Positions 14,859 through 24,700 of a stretch of 36,365 bases of DNA are shown here, in pieces (positions within the stretch are counted from its first letter, which is position 1; every line of letters begins with the position of its first letter). The stretch is from NCBI GenBank assembly GCA_964534705.1, contig CAZHPY010000009.1, forward strand, positions 1 through 36,365. The letters run 5' to 3'. The translations under genes and the position numbers were made by a program. The notes beneath the pieces are model-generated. The model saw only the letters and a program-made list of their open reading frames with translations. It was not told where the DNA came from and searched no databases. This DNA comes from CAZHPY01 sp964534705. GTDB lineage: Bacteria; Omnitrophota; Gorgyraeia; 2-01-FULL-45-10.

Positions 14859-16823
14859 CTATTCATACCTCAATGCCTCGATAGGGTCAAGCTTCGAGGC
14901 CTGGCGAGCCGGCCATAGGCCGAAGACGATCCCAACTGCTATGGAAAAAGTGGTGGCGAGTATTATCGAGAACGCCGAAACTTTTACCGTCCATCCTGCC
15001 GCTACCGCAAGAAGCAATGCTATGGCCGAACCGAACAAGACGCCTGTCACGCCTCCCAAAAAAGTCATAGTTATGGCTTCTATGAGGAATTGTACCATTA
15101 TGTCAGATTCCCGCGCTCCTATAGCTTTTCTCAGGCCTATTTCTCTTGTCCTTTCTGTCACCGATACGAGCATTATATTCATTATACCTATGCCGCCTAC
15201 AAGGAGCGCTATGGCCGCTATGGAACCAAGCAGGATCGTCATTGTCCTGGTGGTCTGGGTAAGGGTCTGTTGCACGTCTGCCATATTACGTATTTCAAAA
15301 GCGTCTTCAGCCTGTTCCGTTAAACGATGCCGCTTGATTATCAGTTCTTTTACGGCATCCTCAACGCTGTCCATGTCCGAAGGATCGCTTACTTCTACAT
15401 CTATGGAATCTATGTATTGCTTGCCGAGCAGGCGGTACATGGCTGTGGTAACCGGAATGACTATTACGTCATCCTGGTCGCGCCACATGGTAGTTCCCTT
15501 TGTGGGAAGGATGCCTATGACTTTAAAATTTATCCGGTTTATTTTTAATGTGGTATCAAGAGGATTGGAATCCTCATATAATTGTTTTACGATCGTTGCG
15601 CCGATAACTGCCACCCTGGCGCGCATTCTCAATTCTTCTTCACTGAAAAATCTTCCTGAATGAGGAACGGCAGCCCTCATTTCGGGAAAGTTTATACCCG
15701 TCCCCTGCACCTGCGTATTACAGTTTTTGTTCGCGTATACAACCTGGCCGCGTCCGGTTACGGATGGAGACACTCTCCTGACGCCCGGTATTTTCGCGAG
15801 TGCATCAACATCCTGCATGGTAAAACGGGTGACAGAGCCTGCCTCTAACGCCACACCTTGAAGGCGGTGGGATCCCGGCCGCACAGTAAGCAGGTTTGAA
15901 CCTAAAGAAGCGATCGTTTTTGAAATCGACTCCTTTGCCCCTTGCCCCAGCGCCATCATAGCTATTACAGCGGCGACACCTATTAAAATGCCCAGCATGG
16001 AAAGCAGCGAACGCATCTTATGGGACAATATGGACCATAATGCCTGGCGGAAATGATCCAGCAGCTCAGCTCTTTTTATCTCTTTCGATTTCAGGTTCAG
16101 TATATGGTCTATCGACAATGTAGACGGCTCTGTAACTTTTGCGCCGGTCTTTTTGCTGTTTACTTCATCCGATATTATGTTCCCGTCGCGCATGCGTATT
16201 ATACGTTTAGCATATCCTGCTACTTCTTCCTCATGCGTAACCATGATTATGGTTTTGCCTTTATCATTCAGGTCTTTCAATATCCCCATGATCTCATTCT
16301 GGCTTTTTGTGTCCAGGTTACCGGTAGGCTCATCAGCGAAAATTATGAGAGGGTCATTAACAAGGGCGCGCGCAATGGCTATCCTTTGTTGTTCTCCTCC
16401 TGAAAGTTCGTTCGGCCTATGCGTTGCCCTTGATGCCAGGCCCACATCCTTTATCCTGTCCATAGCTCTTTCTTTAAGGCGTCTTTTACCCGCATATATC
16501 AAGGGTAATTCAGCGTTCTCCAGGGACGTTATGCGCGGGAGCAGGTGGAACTGCTGGAAAATAAACCCCATGAGATTGTTCCTTAACATGGCAAGCTGGT
16601 TGTTGTTGAGCGAGGTCACATTCTTCCCGGCGAGAAAGTATTCACCCGAATCAGGCCTGTCCAGCAGGCCTAACAAATGCAGGAGGCTGGATTTGCCGGA
16701 GCCGGAAGGCCCCATTATGGCGACAAACTCACCGGCTTTTATCGATACCGACACGTCTTTTATGGCTGATACGCCTGTCGTGCCCATTATGTAGGTTTTT
16801 TTAATGTGCTTGAGCTCTATCAT
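14859..16823 (-). CDS. macB: MacB-type ABC transporter, ATPase fused to permease
   Basis: MacB is an inner-membrane mechanotransmission ABC protein that drives export through an adaptor and a TolC channel. The 654-aa chain has an N-terminal ATPase domain: Walker A GPSGSGKSS (38-46), signature LSGGEQQR (140-147) and Walker B LIIFADEP (159-166). A first membrane helix lies near residues 270-292 (MRSLLSMLGILIGVAAVIAMMAL), then a large periplasmic domain, then three C-terminal helices and the FtsX-like end LWPARQASKLDPIEALRYE. Length matches MacB (about 650). It overlaps the adaptor gene by 4 nt. The cargo (macrolide, peptide, lipid or siderophore) cannot be predicted. Confidence 0.9.
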   Translation of the reverse strand: MIELKHIKKTYIMGTTGVSAIKDVSVSIKAGEFVAIMGPSGSGKSSLLHLLGLLDRPDSGEYFLAGKNVTSLNNNQLAMLRNNLMGFIFQQFHLLPRITSLENAELPLIYAGKRRLKERAMDRIKDVGLASRATHRPNELSGGEQQRIAIARALVNDPLIIFADEPTGNLDTKSQNEIMGILKDLNDKGKTIIMVTHEEEVAGYAKRIIRMRDGNIISDEVNSKKTGAKVTEPSTLSIDHILNLKSKEIKRAELLDHFRQALWSILSHKMRSLLSMLGILIGVAAVIAMMALGQGAKESISKTIASLGSNLLTVRPGSHRLQGVALEAGSVTRFTMQDVDALAKIPGVRRVSPSVTGRGQVVYANKNCNTQVQGTGINFPEMRAAVPHSGRFFSEEELRMRARVAVIGATIVKQLYEDSNPLDTTLKINRINFKVIGILPTKGTTMWRDQDDVIVIPVTTAMYRLLGKQYIDSIDVEVSDPSDMDSVEDAVKELIIKRHRLTEQAEDAFEIRNMADVQQTLTQTTRTMTILLGSIAAIALLVGGIGIMNIMLVSVTERTREIGLRKAIGARESDIMVQFLIEAITMTFLGGVTGVLFGSAIALLLAVAAGWTVKVSAFSIILATTFSIAVGIVFGLWPARQASKLDPIEALRYE

Positions 16824-17797
16824 TTTGTCTTTGCCGGACGCCTTCTTATCGGTATTAAAGGATTGGTCTTTTCCGCTGCCTGCAAAACCGGTTTGTATTT
16901 TTGCGTGGATAATATTATATCGTCATCTACGCTGAGCCCTGAAAGTATCTCTACATTTTTTTCGTCGGAAAGTCCCGTGTCCACTTTTCTTTCAACCGGC
17001 TTGGTGTCCGGTCCGCCGCTTACTAAAACATAGTCGGACCCATCCTTATCCTTTTTTACCGCCTCAACAGGTACCGTGAGTATATCGGTTTTTTCCTTTT
17101 CAATTATATTGACGGTCGCGGTCATGCCCGAACGAAAAACAGGCGGCACGTCATCCGGCAGTATATCCACCTGGTAAATAGTCACATTATTGACTATTTT
17201 TGACTCATAATATATATGGTCCACTTTGCCCTTTACCTTTATCTGAGGATATGCATCGAGGCTTATGGCCGCCACTTGTCCTACCCTGACTTTTCCGACA
17301 TCGGTCTCGTCAACCTGCGCCTGCACTATCAGGCGGTCCGACAGGACCAAAACGACGTCTGCGGAAGTTACGGTTTGGCCAGGCTCGTCCTGGCTGACGA
17401 TCACTTCTCCGCTGATAGGCGAGATAAGGGGAGTAGGTTTATATACATCTTCCCAGTATTTAAGGTCTTCGGGGCCGCGCGCCCGCGCCGCATCAAGCAA
17501 TGCCGCCCTTTCCGTAGAGCTCATAAGGGCCAGTATGTCGCCGGCCTTTACAATATCGCCTTCCCTTACAAGTATTTTATCTATGCGGCCGTTTATGGGC
17601 GGCTTGATCTCAAGCCTGTTTTGAGGCTGTACCGTAGCGGTGGAGGTTATCATTGCCTGAATGTCGCCCATAACAGGTCGGATCATTTGTATTGTTTCGG
17701 ACGAAGGTTTTTTTGTCAATTTCTGAAACGCAAATACCCCTGCCGCCAGGGCAGGGAGCAGTATTAAAAAAAATAAGATCTTTTTATTTCTGGTCAT
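16820..17797 (-). CDS. macA: MacA-like periplasmic adaptor, short-hairpin form
   Basis: This 325-aa membrane-fusion protein links the MacB pump to the outer-membrane channel. It has an N-terminal membrane anchor (residues 6-24), the first lipoyl half (about 64-93, GDIVKAGDILALM), the second half (about 121-150, LISPISGEVIVSQDEPGQTV), a beta-barrel domain and a membrane-proximal domain ending in basic residues. Only about 28 residues lie between the lipoyl halves, so the long alpha-helical hairpin usual in MacA is missing. Overlaps of 4 nt with macB and 14 nt with the TolC gene make a compact operon. Assignment to the HlyD/MacA superfamily is firm; the symbol is by operon context. Confidence 0.85.
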   Translation of the reverse strand: MTRNKKILFFLILLPALAAGVFAFQKLTKKPSSETIQMIRPVMGDIQAMITSTATVQPQNRLEIKPPINGRIDKILVREGDIVKAGDILALMSSTERAALLDAARARGPEDLKYWEDVYKPTPLISPISGEVIVSQDEPGQTVTSADVVLVLSDRLIVQAQVDETDVGKVRVGQVAAISLDAYPQIKVKGKVDHIYYESKIVNNVTIYQVDILPDDVPPVFRSGMTATVNIIEKEKTDILTVPVEAVKKDKDGSDYVLVSGGPDTKPVERKVDTGLSDEKNVEILSGLSVDDDIILSTQKYKPVLQAAEKTNPLIPIRRRPAKTK

Positions 17798-19097
17798 AAT
17801 CTAGCGTTCCTCCTTTTGCCTGGACCCAGCTTGCTTCAGCTGCCATGGCAGCGAGCCTGGCATTTATATAAGATTTCTTGGCAGACACAAAATTGTCCTC
17901 TATTATTATCCAGTTATCATACGATAATAGTCCTATTGAGTATTCGGCAGAAGCTATGCGCGCCCGTTCCCGGGCAGCATCCAGAGATTTTTGCTGCACT
18001 GCAACATTGTCGATGGCGTCCTGCAGTTTTGACCACATGTTCGCCAGGGTATAGATGACCCCGTCCTTACCGCTCTTCTCATCCGCCACCGCCTGGCCCA
18101 GGACGCCCTTAGCCCTGTCTATTCCGGCGTACTTGCTGCCATCGAACAGCGGCATTGTAACGCTTGTGCCGATGGAATATTCGTTCTTATCCGGGAACCA
18201 CCGCGTACTAGTGTTGCCGACGGAGGCATTGGCGTATACTGTAGGAAATAACTGTGAATAGGCGCTCTTCAAGGAGAACTTCGCGGCTTCCTTTTGAGCT
18301 ATCAGCTGGCGCAGGAAAGGGTTCGTCTCGGCCATCATTTCAAAATCAGGAAGAGGCCGGTCCTCTTCTTTTACGTCGAGTTCTCCGGATACTGTCATGG
18401 GGGAGAACTTTGAGCGCCCGAGCTCTTTCGTAAGCTGCCTTTGGTATAAATATATATTCCTTGTGGCCTGGGCCACTTCGTATATCGCCTGGGCAAGGTT
18501 CGATTCGGAAGTCATAAGCGACCCTTTATGCTCACGGCCTCCTTCGTACCGCAGCCTGACGAGTTCGGATGCCGTCTTTCGCCGAGCCTCGATCTCGCGC
18601 ACTATGTTTAAATATTCCTGAGCGGTTAATAGCTGCACATAGGCGGTCCTTAGCCTAAGGCGCACATTGGATGACGTAACGTCATAATTATATTTTTGCG
18701 CCACTACTGTCCTTTCGTTGCTCGAAAGGTCGAAAGCGGTCCTGAAGCTGTCGAACAATAGCTGCTGGGCGGTTCCCTCGTACTGATAAGTGGTCTTCCT
18801 GTTGGAACCTGTGGATACCAATTCAATCGAGGACCCCGAAGCGCCAAAAGAAGCATTTTTAGTCGTTACCTCGCTGGCATCAAACCCCAGGAGGGGGAGA
18901 AAGGCGCTCCTCGTGATCTCTTTGGCGGCCTTGGCCTGCTTGACTTTTTCAGATGCCGAAACTAGATCGGGGTGGTTTTTCCTGGCCTCGTCGACGCAGG
19001 AAAGCCAGTCAAGCGTTTCTTCGCCATTAACCTGCGTTATGGGGTAGAAAACCGCTAAAAATAAGAATATAAATAGGATCTTAGTAAGGCGGATCAA
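17784..19097 (-). CDS. TolC-like outer-membrane efflux protein
   Basis: This 437-aa protein is the trimeric outer-membrane channel of the MacAB-type pump. It has a signal peptide (MIRLTKILFIFLFLAVFYPITQVNG), and two OEP repeats of long helices with ARKNHPDLVSASEKVKQAKAA early and TSVTMPLFDGSKYAGIDRAKG in the second half, the usual G..M.LFDG turn. The longer reading from ATG 19130 is unlikely: a promoter with TATCAT at 19124-19119 lies inside it, so transcription would begin after that ATG. I choose TTG 19097, which also gives a cleaner signal peptide. It is the first gene of tolC-macA-macB. Confidence 0.85.
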   Translation of the reverse strand: MIRLTKILFIFLFLAVFYPITQVNGEETLDWLSCVDEARKNHPDLVSASEKVKQAKAAKEITRSAFLPLLGFDASEVTTKNASFGASGSSIELVSTGSNRKTTYQYEGTAQQLLFDSFRTAFDLSSNERTVVAQKYNYDVTSSNVRLRLRTAYVQLLTAQEYLNIVREIEARRKTASELVRLRYEGGREHKGSLMTSESNLAQAIYEVAQATRNIYLYQRQLTKELGRSKFSPMTVSGELDVKEEDRPLPDFEMMAETNPFLRQLIAQKEAAKFSLKSAYSQLFPTVYANASVGNTSTRWFPDKNEYSIGTSVTMPLFDGSKYAGIDRAKGVLGQAVADEKSGKDGVIYTLANMWSKLQDAIDNVAVQQKSLDAARERARIASAEYSIGLLSYDNWIIIEDNFVSAKKSYINARLAAMAAEASWVQAKGGTLDYDQK

Positions 19098-19118
19098 TTT
19101 AATCAGTCTCTTTAATGT

Positions 19119-19147
19119 ATGATAGCACATACATTGAGAGTCGGCAA
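19119..19147 (-). promoter_or_regulatory. Promoter of the tolC-macA-macB operon
   Basis: TTGCCG (19147-19142), a 17-nt spacer and TATCAT (19124-19119) on the minus strand, with TG one base before the -10. Transcription is expected near 19112, 15 nt before the TTG start at 19097. Confidence 0.7.
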
Positions 19148-19169
19148 GTATGGGCGGATTTTTTAGCGG

Positions 19170-21551
19170 TTATTCTTCTGTTTTCAGGATCTCTAGAAAG
19201 GCATTGACTATCTTGGGGTCGAACTGCGTCCCGGAGCCGCTTTTGATTATTTTCAAGGCCGCTTCTTTAGGATATGCCTTATGGTAAGGCCGATCAGATG
19301 TCAGGGCCTGGTAAACATCGGCTATGGCGACTATGCGCGCGCCTATGGGAATAGCCTCTTTTTTAAGCCTGTGAGGGTAGCCTTTACCGTTCCACCATTC
19401 ATGATGGTGAAGTATGACAGGTATTATGTCTCGCAGGAAATGGATAGGCCTTATTATGTCGGCGCCTATATGAGGATGTTCCTTGATGATCTCTCTTTCC
19501 TGTTTTGTGAGTTTCCCGGTCTTTAAAAGTATCCTTTCGGGTATACCGATCTTGCCGAGGTCGTGCAGGATGGACGCTTCTCTTATGATCTCGATCTCGT
19601 CTTTCGGCAGGCCGAGCGAGTATGCTATGCCCGTTGCGTAATGTATCGTTTGCTCTACATGTTCGCCCGTGTAGCGGTCTTTTAATTCTATGGTTTTAGC
19701 GAAAGCAAATATAGCCTCAACAACGCTCTGGTTGCCGCGGGCAGTCAGCTTCTTTATCTTTTCCTTTAACACGTCCGCGCTCGGTTCTTCCCGCGGCTTT
19801 ATTGTGTCTTTGCCTGCTTCGAAATCGTTCGATGAATATACCCTGCTCCCCCCGTCTTCCTTGGCCTTATTCAGTATATGGTCGGCTATATCGATAAAAT
19901 CCGTTCCCCGCGTGATCCTTTTGTCGATGGGATAGGAGCTTACCGCCGCGCTTGCCTTGATCTTAACCCTGTGTTTTTTATTTCCAAAACTGTGTATTCC
20001 TGCAGTGTCAAGTATCCGCTGCGCTAAAGATACGGCTTCCTGCCGTGTCGTGCAGGGAGATATTATTATGAATTCCTCTCCGCCGAACCTTACAACGATG
20101 TCATAAAGGCGAACCTCCTTTTTCAGCAGCCTGGCAAACTGTTTCAATATTGTATCTCCGAACCGATGGCCATAAACGTCATTTATCGATTTAAAATAAT
20201 CTATGTCCACCATTATTATTGAAAGGTTTTCCGAATGCCTCTTGGCGCGCTCCAGCTCGGCCTCTATGGTATCTACAAAGAAATGATGGTTGTATAATCC
20301 GGTATGAGAATCTCTAAGGGCAAGGCGCCTCAGGTTCTCATTAGCCTTGGAAAGAGCGCTGTTCAATCCCACTATTTTGTTTTCCGATTCTTTACGTTCC
20401 GTAATATCGCGTGTTATTGCGAGAAGATGATATTTTTCTCCCACTATCGCCCGCTTTAAGCTTATTTCTACCCAGAATGTCCTCCCGATCCTGTCTTTAA
20501 CAACCTGTTCGAAAAGTTGCGGCTCACCCTGGGCGGCCCTGTCATAATGAAGCCATATATTGTCGAAAGTATGCGGGTTCTCGTTCGGTATGAGCGCCTG
20601 CAGGTCAAGGCCGATCATCTCTTCTTTTTTGTAACAAAATAGCTCACAGGCCCTGCTGTTTACATCCACTACTTTATAATTTTTAATGTCACGTATGAGT
20701 ATAGCGTCATTTGCCGATTCGAATACCGACTTGTAGCTTGCCTCGGATACGGCAAGCGCCTTTTCGGCCTGCCTGCGCTTGGTAATATCTTCGCCGGAGC
20801 TTAAAGTAGCGATTATATTTCCATCGTCGTCTTTCAATATGCTGTTGTGCCATCGTATAAGGCGTTCTTCCCCACCCTTCGTCAAAACAGGATTTTCAAA
20901 AAACTCCATTTTTTTCCTGCTCCCGGAGACTAATTCCGCGAAAGCAGCCTTTGTCGGCTCTCTCAGCCTTTCGGGGATGAACGTGTCGAACCAGTTCTTG
21001 CCGACTATCTCTTCCTGCGTGTATCCTAAAATGTGACAGCCTATCTTATTGATAAGTATAACGTTCTGGTCTTTGTTAATAGCCACGATCAGCGCGCCGG
21101 CGATATCAAGATACGTCTGGGCCCGGTCGCGTTCTTCCTTGACAAGCCTATATGCCTTCTCGATCCTGCTGACGTCTTCCGCATATCCATAAAAACCGGT
21201 TGCATTGCCTTCCGCATCTCTGCCGGCTGGTACGACAACCAGGTGTACAAGAATACGCGACCCGTTTTTGCGTACCCACCAGCTCTCGTTGTCGTATATA
21301 CCTTTTTCTGAGGCTGTGCGGTCGATCTTTTCTATTTCTTCTTTGGATTCATGTATATCGGAAGGGGATAATTTGCCGATGGCTTCCTGCGCGGTATAAC
21401 CAAGCATCTTTTCCGCATAGGTGTTCCAGATCAGGAATTTACCATTTTTATCAACGTAGTTTACAAAAAGCGGCATGTTTTGAGCCAGGAACGCATAGCT
21501 GATCTCGGCATCTCCATTAATAAAGCTTCCTTTTAATTCTTTTTCTATCAC
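19170..21551 (-). CDS. PAS-PAS-PAS-GGDEF-HD-GYP cyclic di-GMP protein
   Basis: This 793-aa cytoplasmic signalling protein has three PAS sensor domains (about 15-130, 145-262, 270-388), then GGDEF (about 410-575) and HD-GYP (about 605-790). The GGDEF part keeps FGGEEF (489-494), VDIDYFKSINDVYGH and an inhibitory RxxD site (RLYD, 481-484) five residues ahead, so diguanylate cyclase activity with product inhibition is plausible. The HD-GYP part keeps HDLGKIGIP (H663, D664) and HHEWWNGKGYP (716-726), so c-di-GMP hydrolysis is also plausible. No membrane segment is visible, so the signal is probably cytoplasmic or diffusible. The gene has its own promoter and a leader of about 165 nt with a terminator-like hairpin. 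Confidence 0.93.
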   Translation of the reverse strand: MIEKELKGSFINGDAEISYAFLAQNMPLFVNYVDKNGKFLIWNTYAEKMLGYTAQEAIGKLSPSDIHESKEEIEKIDRTASEKGIYDNESWWVRKNGSRILVHLVVVPAGRDAEGNATGFYGYAEDVSRIEKAYRLVKEERDRAQTYLDIAGALIVAINKDQNVILINKIGCHILGYTQEEIVGKNWFDTFIPERLREPTKAAFAELVSGSRKKMEFFENPVLTKGGEERLIRWHNSILKDDDGNIIATLSSGEDITKRRQAEKALAVSEASYKSVFESANDAILIRDIKNYKVVDVNSRACELFCYKKEEMIGLDLQALIPNENPHTFDNIWLHYDRAAQGEPQLFEQVVKDRIGRTFWVEISLKRAIVGEKYHLLAITRDITERKESENKIVGLNSALSKANENLRRLALRDSHTGLYNHHFFVDTIEAELERAKRHSENLSIIMVDIDYFKSINDVYGHRFGDTILKQFARLLKKEVRLYDIVVRFGGEEFIIISPCTTRQEAVSLAQRILDTAGIHSFGNKKHRVKIKASAAVSSYPIDKRITRGTDFIDIADHILNKAKEDGGSRVYSSNDFEAGKDTIKPREEPSADVLKEKIKKLTARGNQSVVEAIFAFAKTIELKDRYTGEHVEQTIHYATGIAYSLGLPKDEIEIIREASILHDLGKIGIPERILLKTGKLTKQEREIIKEHPHIGADIIRPIHFLRDIIPVILHHHEWWNGKGYPHRLKKEAIPIGARIVAIADVYQALTSDRPYHKAYPKEAALKIIKSGSGTQFDPKIVNAFLEILKTEE

Positions 21552-21563
21552 TGATTCCTCGTG

Positions 21564-21659
21564 TTATGAGATGAAAAACCCAAGTCCTATATTATCTGTA
21601 TCGAACTTGGGTACAATCTTGTATCCAGCTTTTGTTTCGGCTATACATACTATCTCCAT
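21564..21659 (-). CDS. Possible 31-aa leader peptide
   Basis: An ATG at 21659 opens 31 codons (MEIVCIAETKAGYKI...GLGFFIS) ending 12 nt before the GGDEF gene. It lies wholly within the leader, and its last third contains the terminator-like hairpin. There is no clear Shine-Dalgarno sequence. It might be a leader peptide, a gene remnant or chance. Confidence 0.3.
   Translation of the reverse strand: MEIVCIAETKAGYKIVPKFDTDNIGLGFFIS
21573..21612 (-). terminator. Terminator-like hairpin in the GGDEF gene leader
   Basis: On the minus strand ACCCAAGT (21612-21605) pairs with ACTTGGGT (21585-21578) around a 19-nt loop, and the transcript continues GGGTTTTTC. It lies between the promoter at 21752-21724 and the ATG at 21551. 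It may attenuate this gene or end carB transcripts. Confidence 0.5.
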
Positions 21660-21723
21660 TAAGCTTAAATCATGTAATTAAGTATTAATTATGAAGAAGT
21701 ACGTACAGCTTTGGTATATACAA

Positions 21724-21752
21724 AGTATACCTGAACTATCCAAAATAGTCAA
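21724..21752 (-). promoter_or_regulatory. Promoter of the GGDEF/HD-GYP gene
   Basis: TTGACT (21752-21747), a 17-nt spacer and TATACT (21729-21724) on the minus strand, 22 nt downstream of the carB stop. A palindrome, GGTATA with TATACC (21713-21718 and 21726-21731), covers the -10 and start region and could be an operator. Confidence 0.7.
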
Positions 21753-21773
21753 AAAATATTTTGAATTACTGGC

Positions 21774-24700
21774 TTATGAAAGAGGGACCAGTGAAGGAGC
21801 GGCCTTCGATTCTTTTTTATGGTATTCCTGTATGGACATGGGTTTCTCATCGCCCTCTTTTACTTCCTTTATCCCGTCAACCGCAGCCTTGGCGGCTGCC
21901 ATCGTTGTTATATAAGGTATTTTATACTGTATGGCCATCATCCTTATATAGCTATCGTCGTGTTTGCCGTATCTTCCCATCGGCGTATTTATGATAAGGT
22001 TAAGTTGGCCGTTCTTTATGGCATCGGTGATATTGGGCCTGCCCTGATGGATCTTGTTGATGAATTGGGTCATAATGCCTTTTTCTTTCAGATAGTTATG
22101 GGTGTTCTCAGTAGCGTATAATACGAAACCCATTTCCTGCAGGCGTTTTGCGATCAATGACAGGTCCCGCTTGTCTTTATCGGCTACGGTGATCAGGACA
22201 TTCCCGCTCTTCGGCAGGCATGAGCCGGCCGCTTCCTCAGCCTTATAAAATGCCAGGCCAAATGTCTTAGCTATGCCCATTACCTCGCCGGTTGCCTTCA
22301 TTTCCGGGCCGAGGATAGGGTCCACTTCCGGGAACATGTTAAAAGGAAATACGGCTTCTTTTACGCCGACGTATTCAAGCTTCTTATGGCGCAGTTCAGT
22401 GAAAGATCTTAATTTTTTGCCGAGCATGAGCTGCGTGGCTATGCGCGCAATGGGTATGCCCACGACCTTTGAAACGAATGGTACGGTCCGTGAAGCGCGC
22501 GGATTAGCCTCGAGTATATAGACCTCATCCTTGCATATGGCATACTGGATGTTTATCAGGCCGACGACCTTTAATTCTTCGGTTATTTTTTTTGTATAAA
22601 GCTCTATAGTCTTAAGGTGCTCCGGTTTTATGGTGCGTGGCGGGATCGAGCATGCCGAATCGCCGGAATGTATGCCGGCCTCTTCTATGTGTTCCATGAC
22701 GGCAGCGATAAAGGTATCCTCTCCGTCCGATAGCGCATCCACTTCACACTCAAGGGCATCCTCAAGGAACCTGTCCAATAGCATCGGATGCTCGGGGCTG
22801 ACTTTTATCGCTTCAGAGGCATATTTGCGCAGCATAGATTCATCATAAACTATTTCCATGCCTCTTCCGCCGAGGACGAACGAAGGCCTTACCATGAGCG
22901 GATACCCGATCTTACCGGCTATGTTTATCGCTTCATCGAGCGAAAATGCGGTCCCGCCATCAGTTTGTTTTATCTTAAGCCCTATCATTTTCCTGCGGAA
23001 TAACTCACGGTCCTCGGCAAAGGCGATGCTCTGGGGGCTTGTGCCGAGTATCTTGATGCCGCTTTCCTCGAGCTCCTGGGCTATATTAAGAGGGGTCTGG
23101 CCTCCGAACTGCACTATCACGCCGTCAGGTTTTTCCTTCTGGTATATGGTCAATACGTCTTCGACGGTCAGCGGCTCAAAATACAGCTTGTTCGAGGTAT
23201 CGTAATCAGTCGATACTGTTTCGGGATTGCAGTTGACCATGACAGATTCATAGCCTTCGTCTTTAAGGGCAAAGGCCGCATGGACGCATGTATAGTCAAA
23301 CTCAATACCCTGGCCTATCCTGTTGGGCCCTCCTCCCAGTATCATTATCTTCTTTTTGCTTGAAACGCCGACCAGGTCCTTGCCGGGCGAATAGGTAGAA
23401 TAATAATAAGAAGCGTCTTTCACGCCGCTTACCGGCACGGCCTCAAAGCGGGCATTGCCCATAAGCGCGTTCCGCCTTTTGCGTACAAAAGATTCTTTTA
23501 CGTTAAACAACCGCGCCAGATACCTGTCAGAAAATCCCCATTCCTTGGCTTGCCTGAGTTTTTCGTCGGTAAGGCTGCTCCAGGGCGTCAGGCGGATCTC
23601 TTCTTCAAAATCGACCAGTTCCTTCATTTCGCTGATAAAATATTTTCCTATATGCGTAATGCGGTTCAGTTCATCCACGGACACGCCCTTACGCAGGGCC
23701 TCATACATTAAAAATACCCTTTCGCTTGAAGGGAAGGCAAGCAGTTTGCGCAACTCATCCGCGGGAAGGGTATCGAAATTTTTCGCAAAACCAAGGCCGT
23801 AACGTTTGATCTCAAGGGACCGTATCGCCTTCTGCAGCGCTTCCTTGAACGTCCTGCCGATGCTCATTACTTCTCCGACGGCCTTCATCTGTGTGCCGAG
23901 GATGTCTTTGGCCTGCGGAAACTTCTCGAACGCCCACCGCGAAAATTTCACTACTACATAATTACCGCTCGGTTCGTATTTTTCCAACGTGCCGCTGCGC
24001 CAGTAAGGTATCTCGTCAAGCGTGAGGCCTGCCGCTAGTTTTGTTGAGATGCGGGCGATAGGGAAGCCGGTAGCCTTAGATGCCAATGCGGACGATCTTG
24101 ATGTGCGCGGGTTTATTTCTATCGCTACAAGGCGGTCATCCTGTAGGTTATGCGCGAACTGTATGTTGGTCCCGCCCACCACGCCTATTGCGTCAACGAT
24201 CTTATACGACAGGTCCTGCATTCTTTTCTGCAGTTTTTCCGGAACGGTAAGCATCGGAGCGACGCAGAAGCTATCACCCGTGTGCACGCCCATAGCATCG
24301 ACGTTCTCTATGAAGCATACGGTTATTTTCTGGTTCTTGCTATCCCGGACCACTTCCAGCTCAAGCTCCTCCCAGCCTATGACGGATTCTTCGACGAGGA
24401 TCTGGTGTATGAGACTGGCCGCAAGCCCTCTGGCGGCTATTATTTCAAGCTCTTCATTGTTATAGACTATTCCTCCGCCTGTGCCGCCGAGAGTATAGGC
24501 AGGCCGGACGACAACAGGATAGGTAAGTTTTTTAGCGACTTCTTTGGCTTCTTCGATCGTAAGGCATATTTCAGAGCGCGGGGTGCCGATCCCAAGCTTT
24601 TTCATGGTAGCCTTAAAAGCCTCGCGGTCTTCGCCGCGTTCGATAGCATCTGCCTTAACGCCTATTATCTTAACGTCATATTTTTTCAGGATGCCTTCTT

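Noticed and set aside
21552..21717. c-di-GMP (GEMM) riboswitch in the GGDEF leader
   Set aside because: The conserved GEMM core and tetraloop receptor sequences are not present; only a terminator-like stem is seen.
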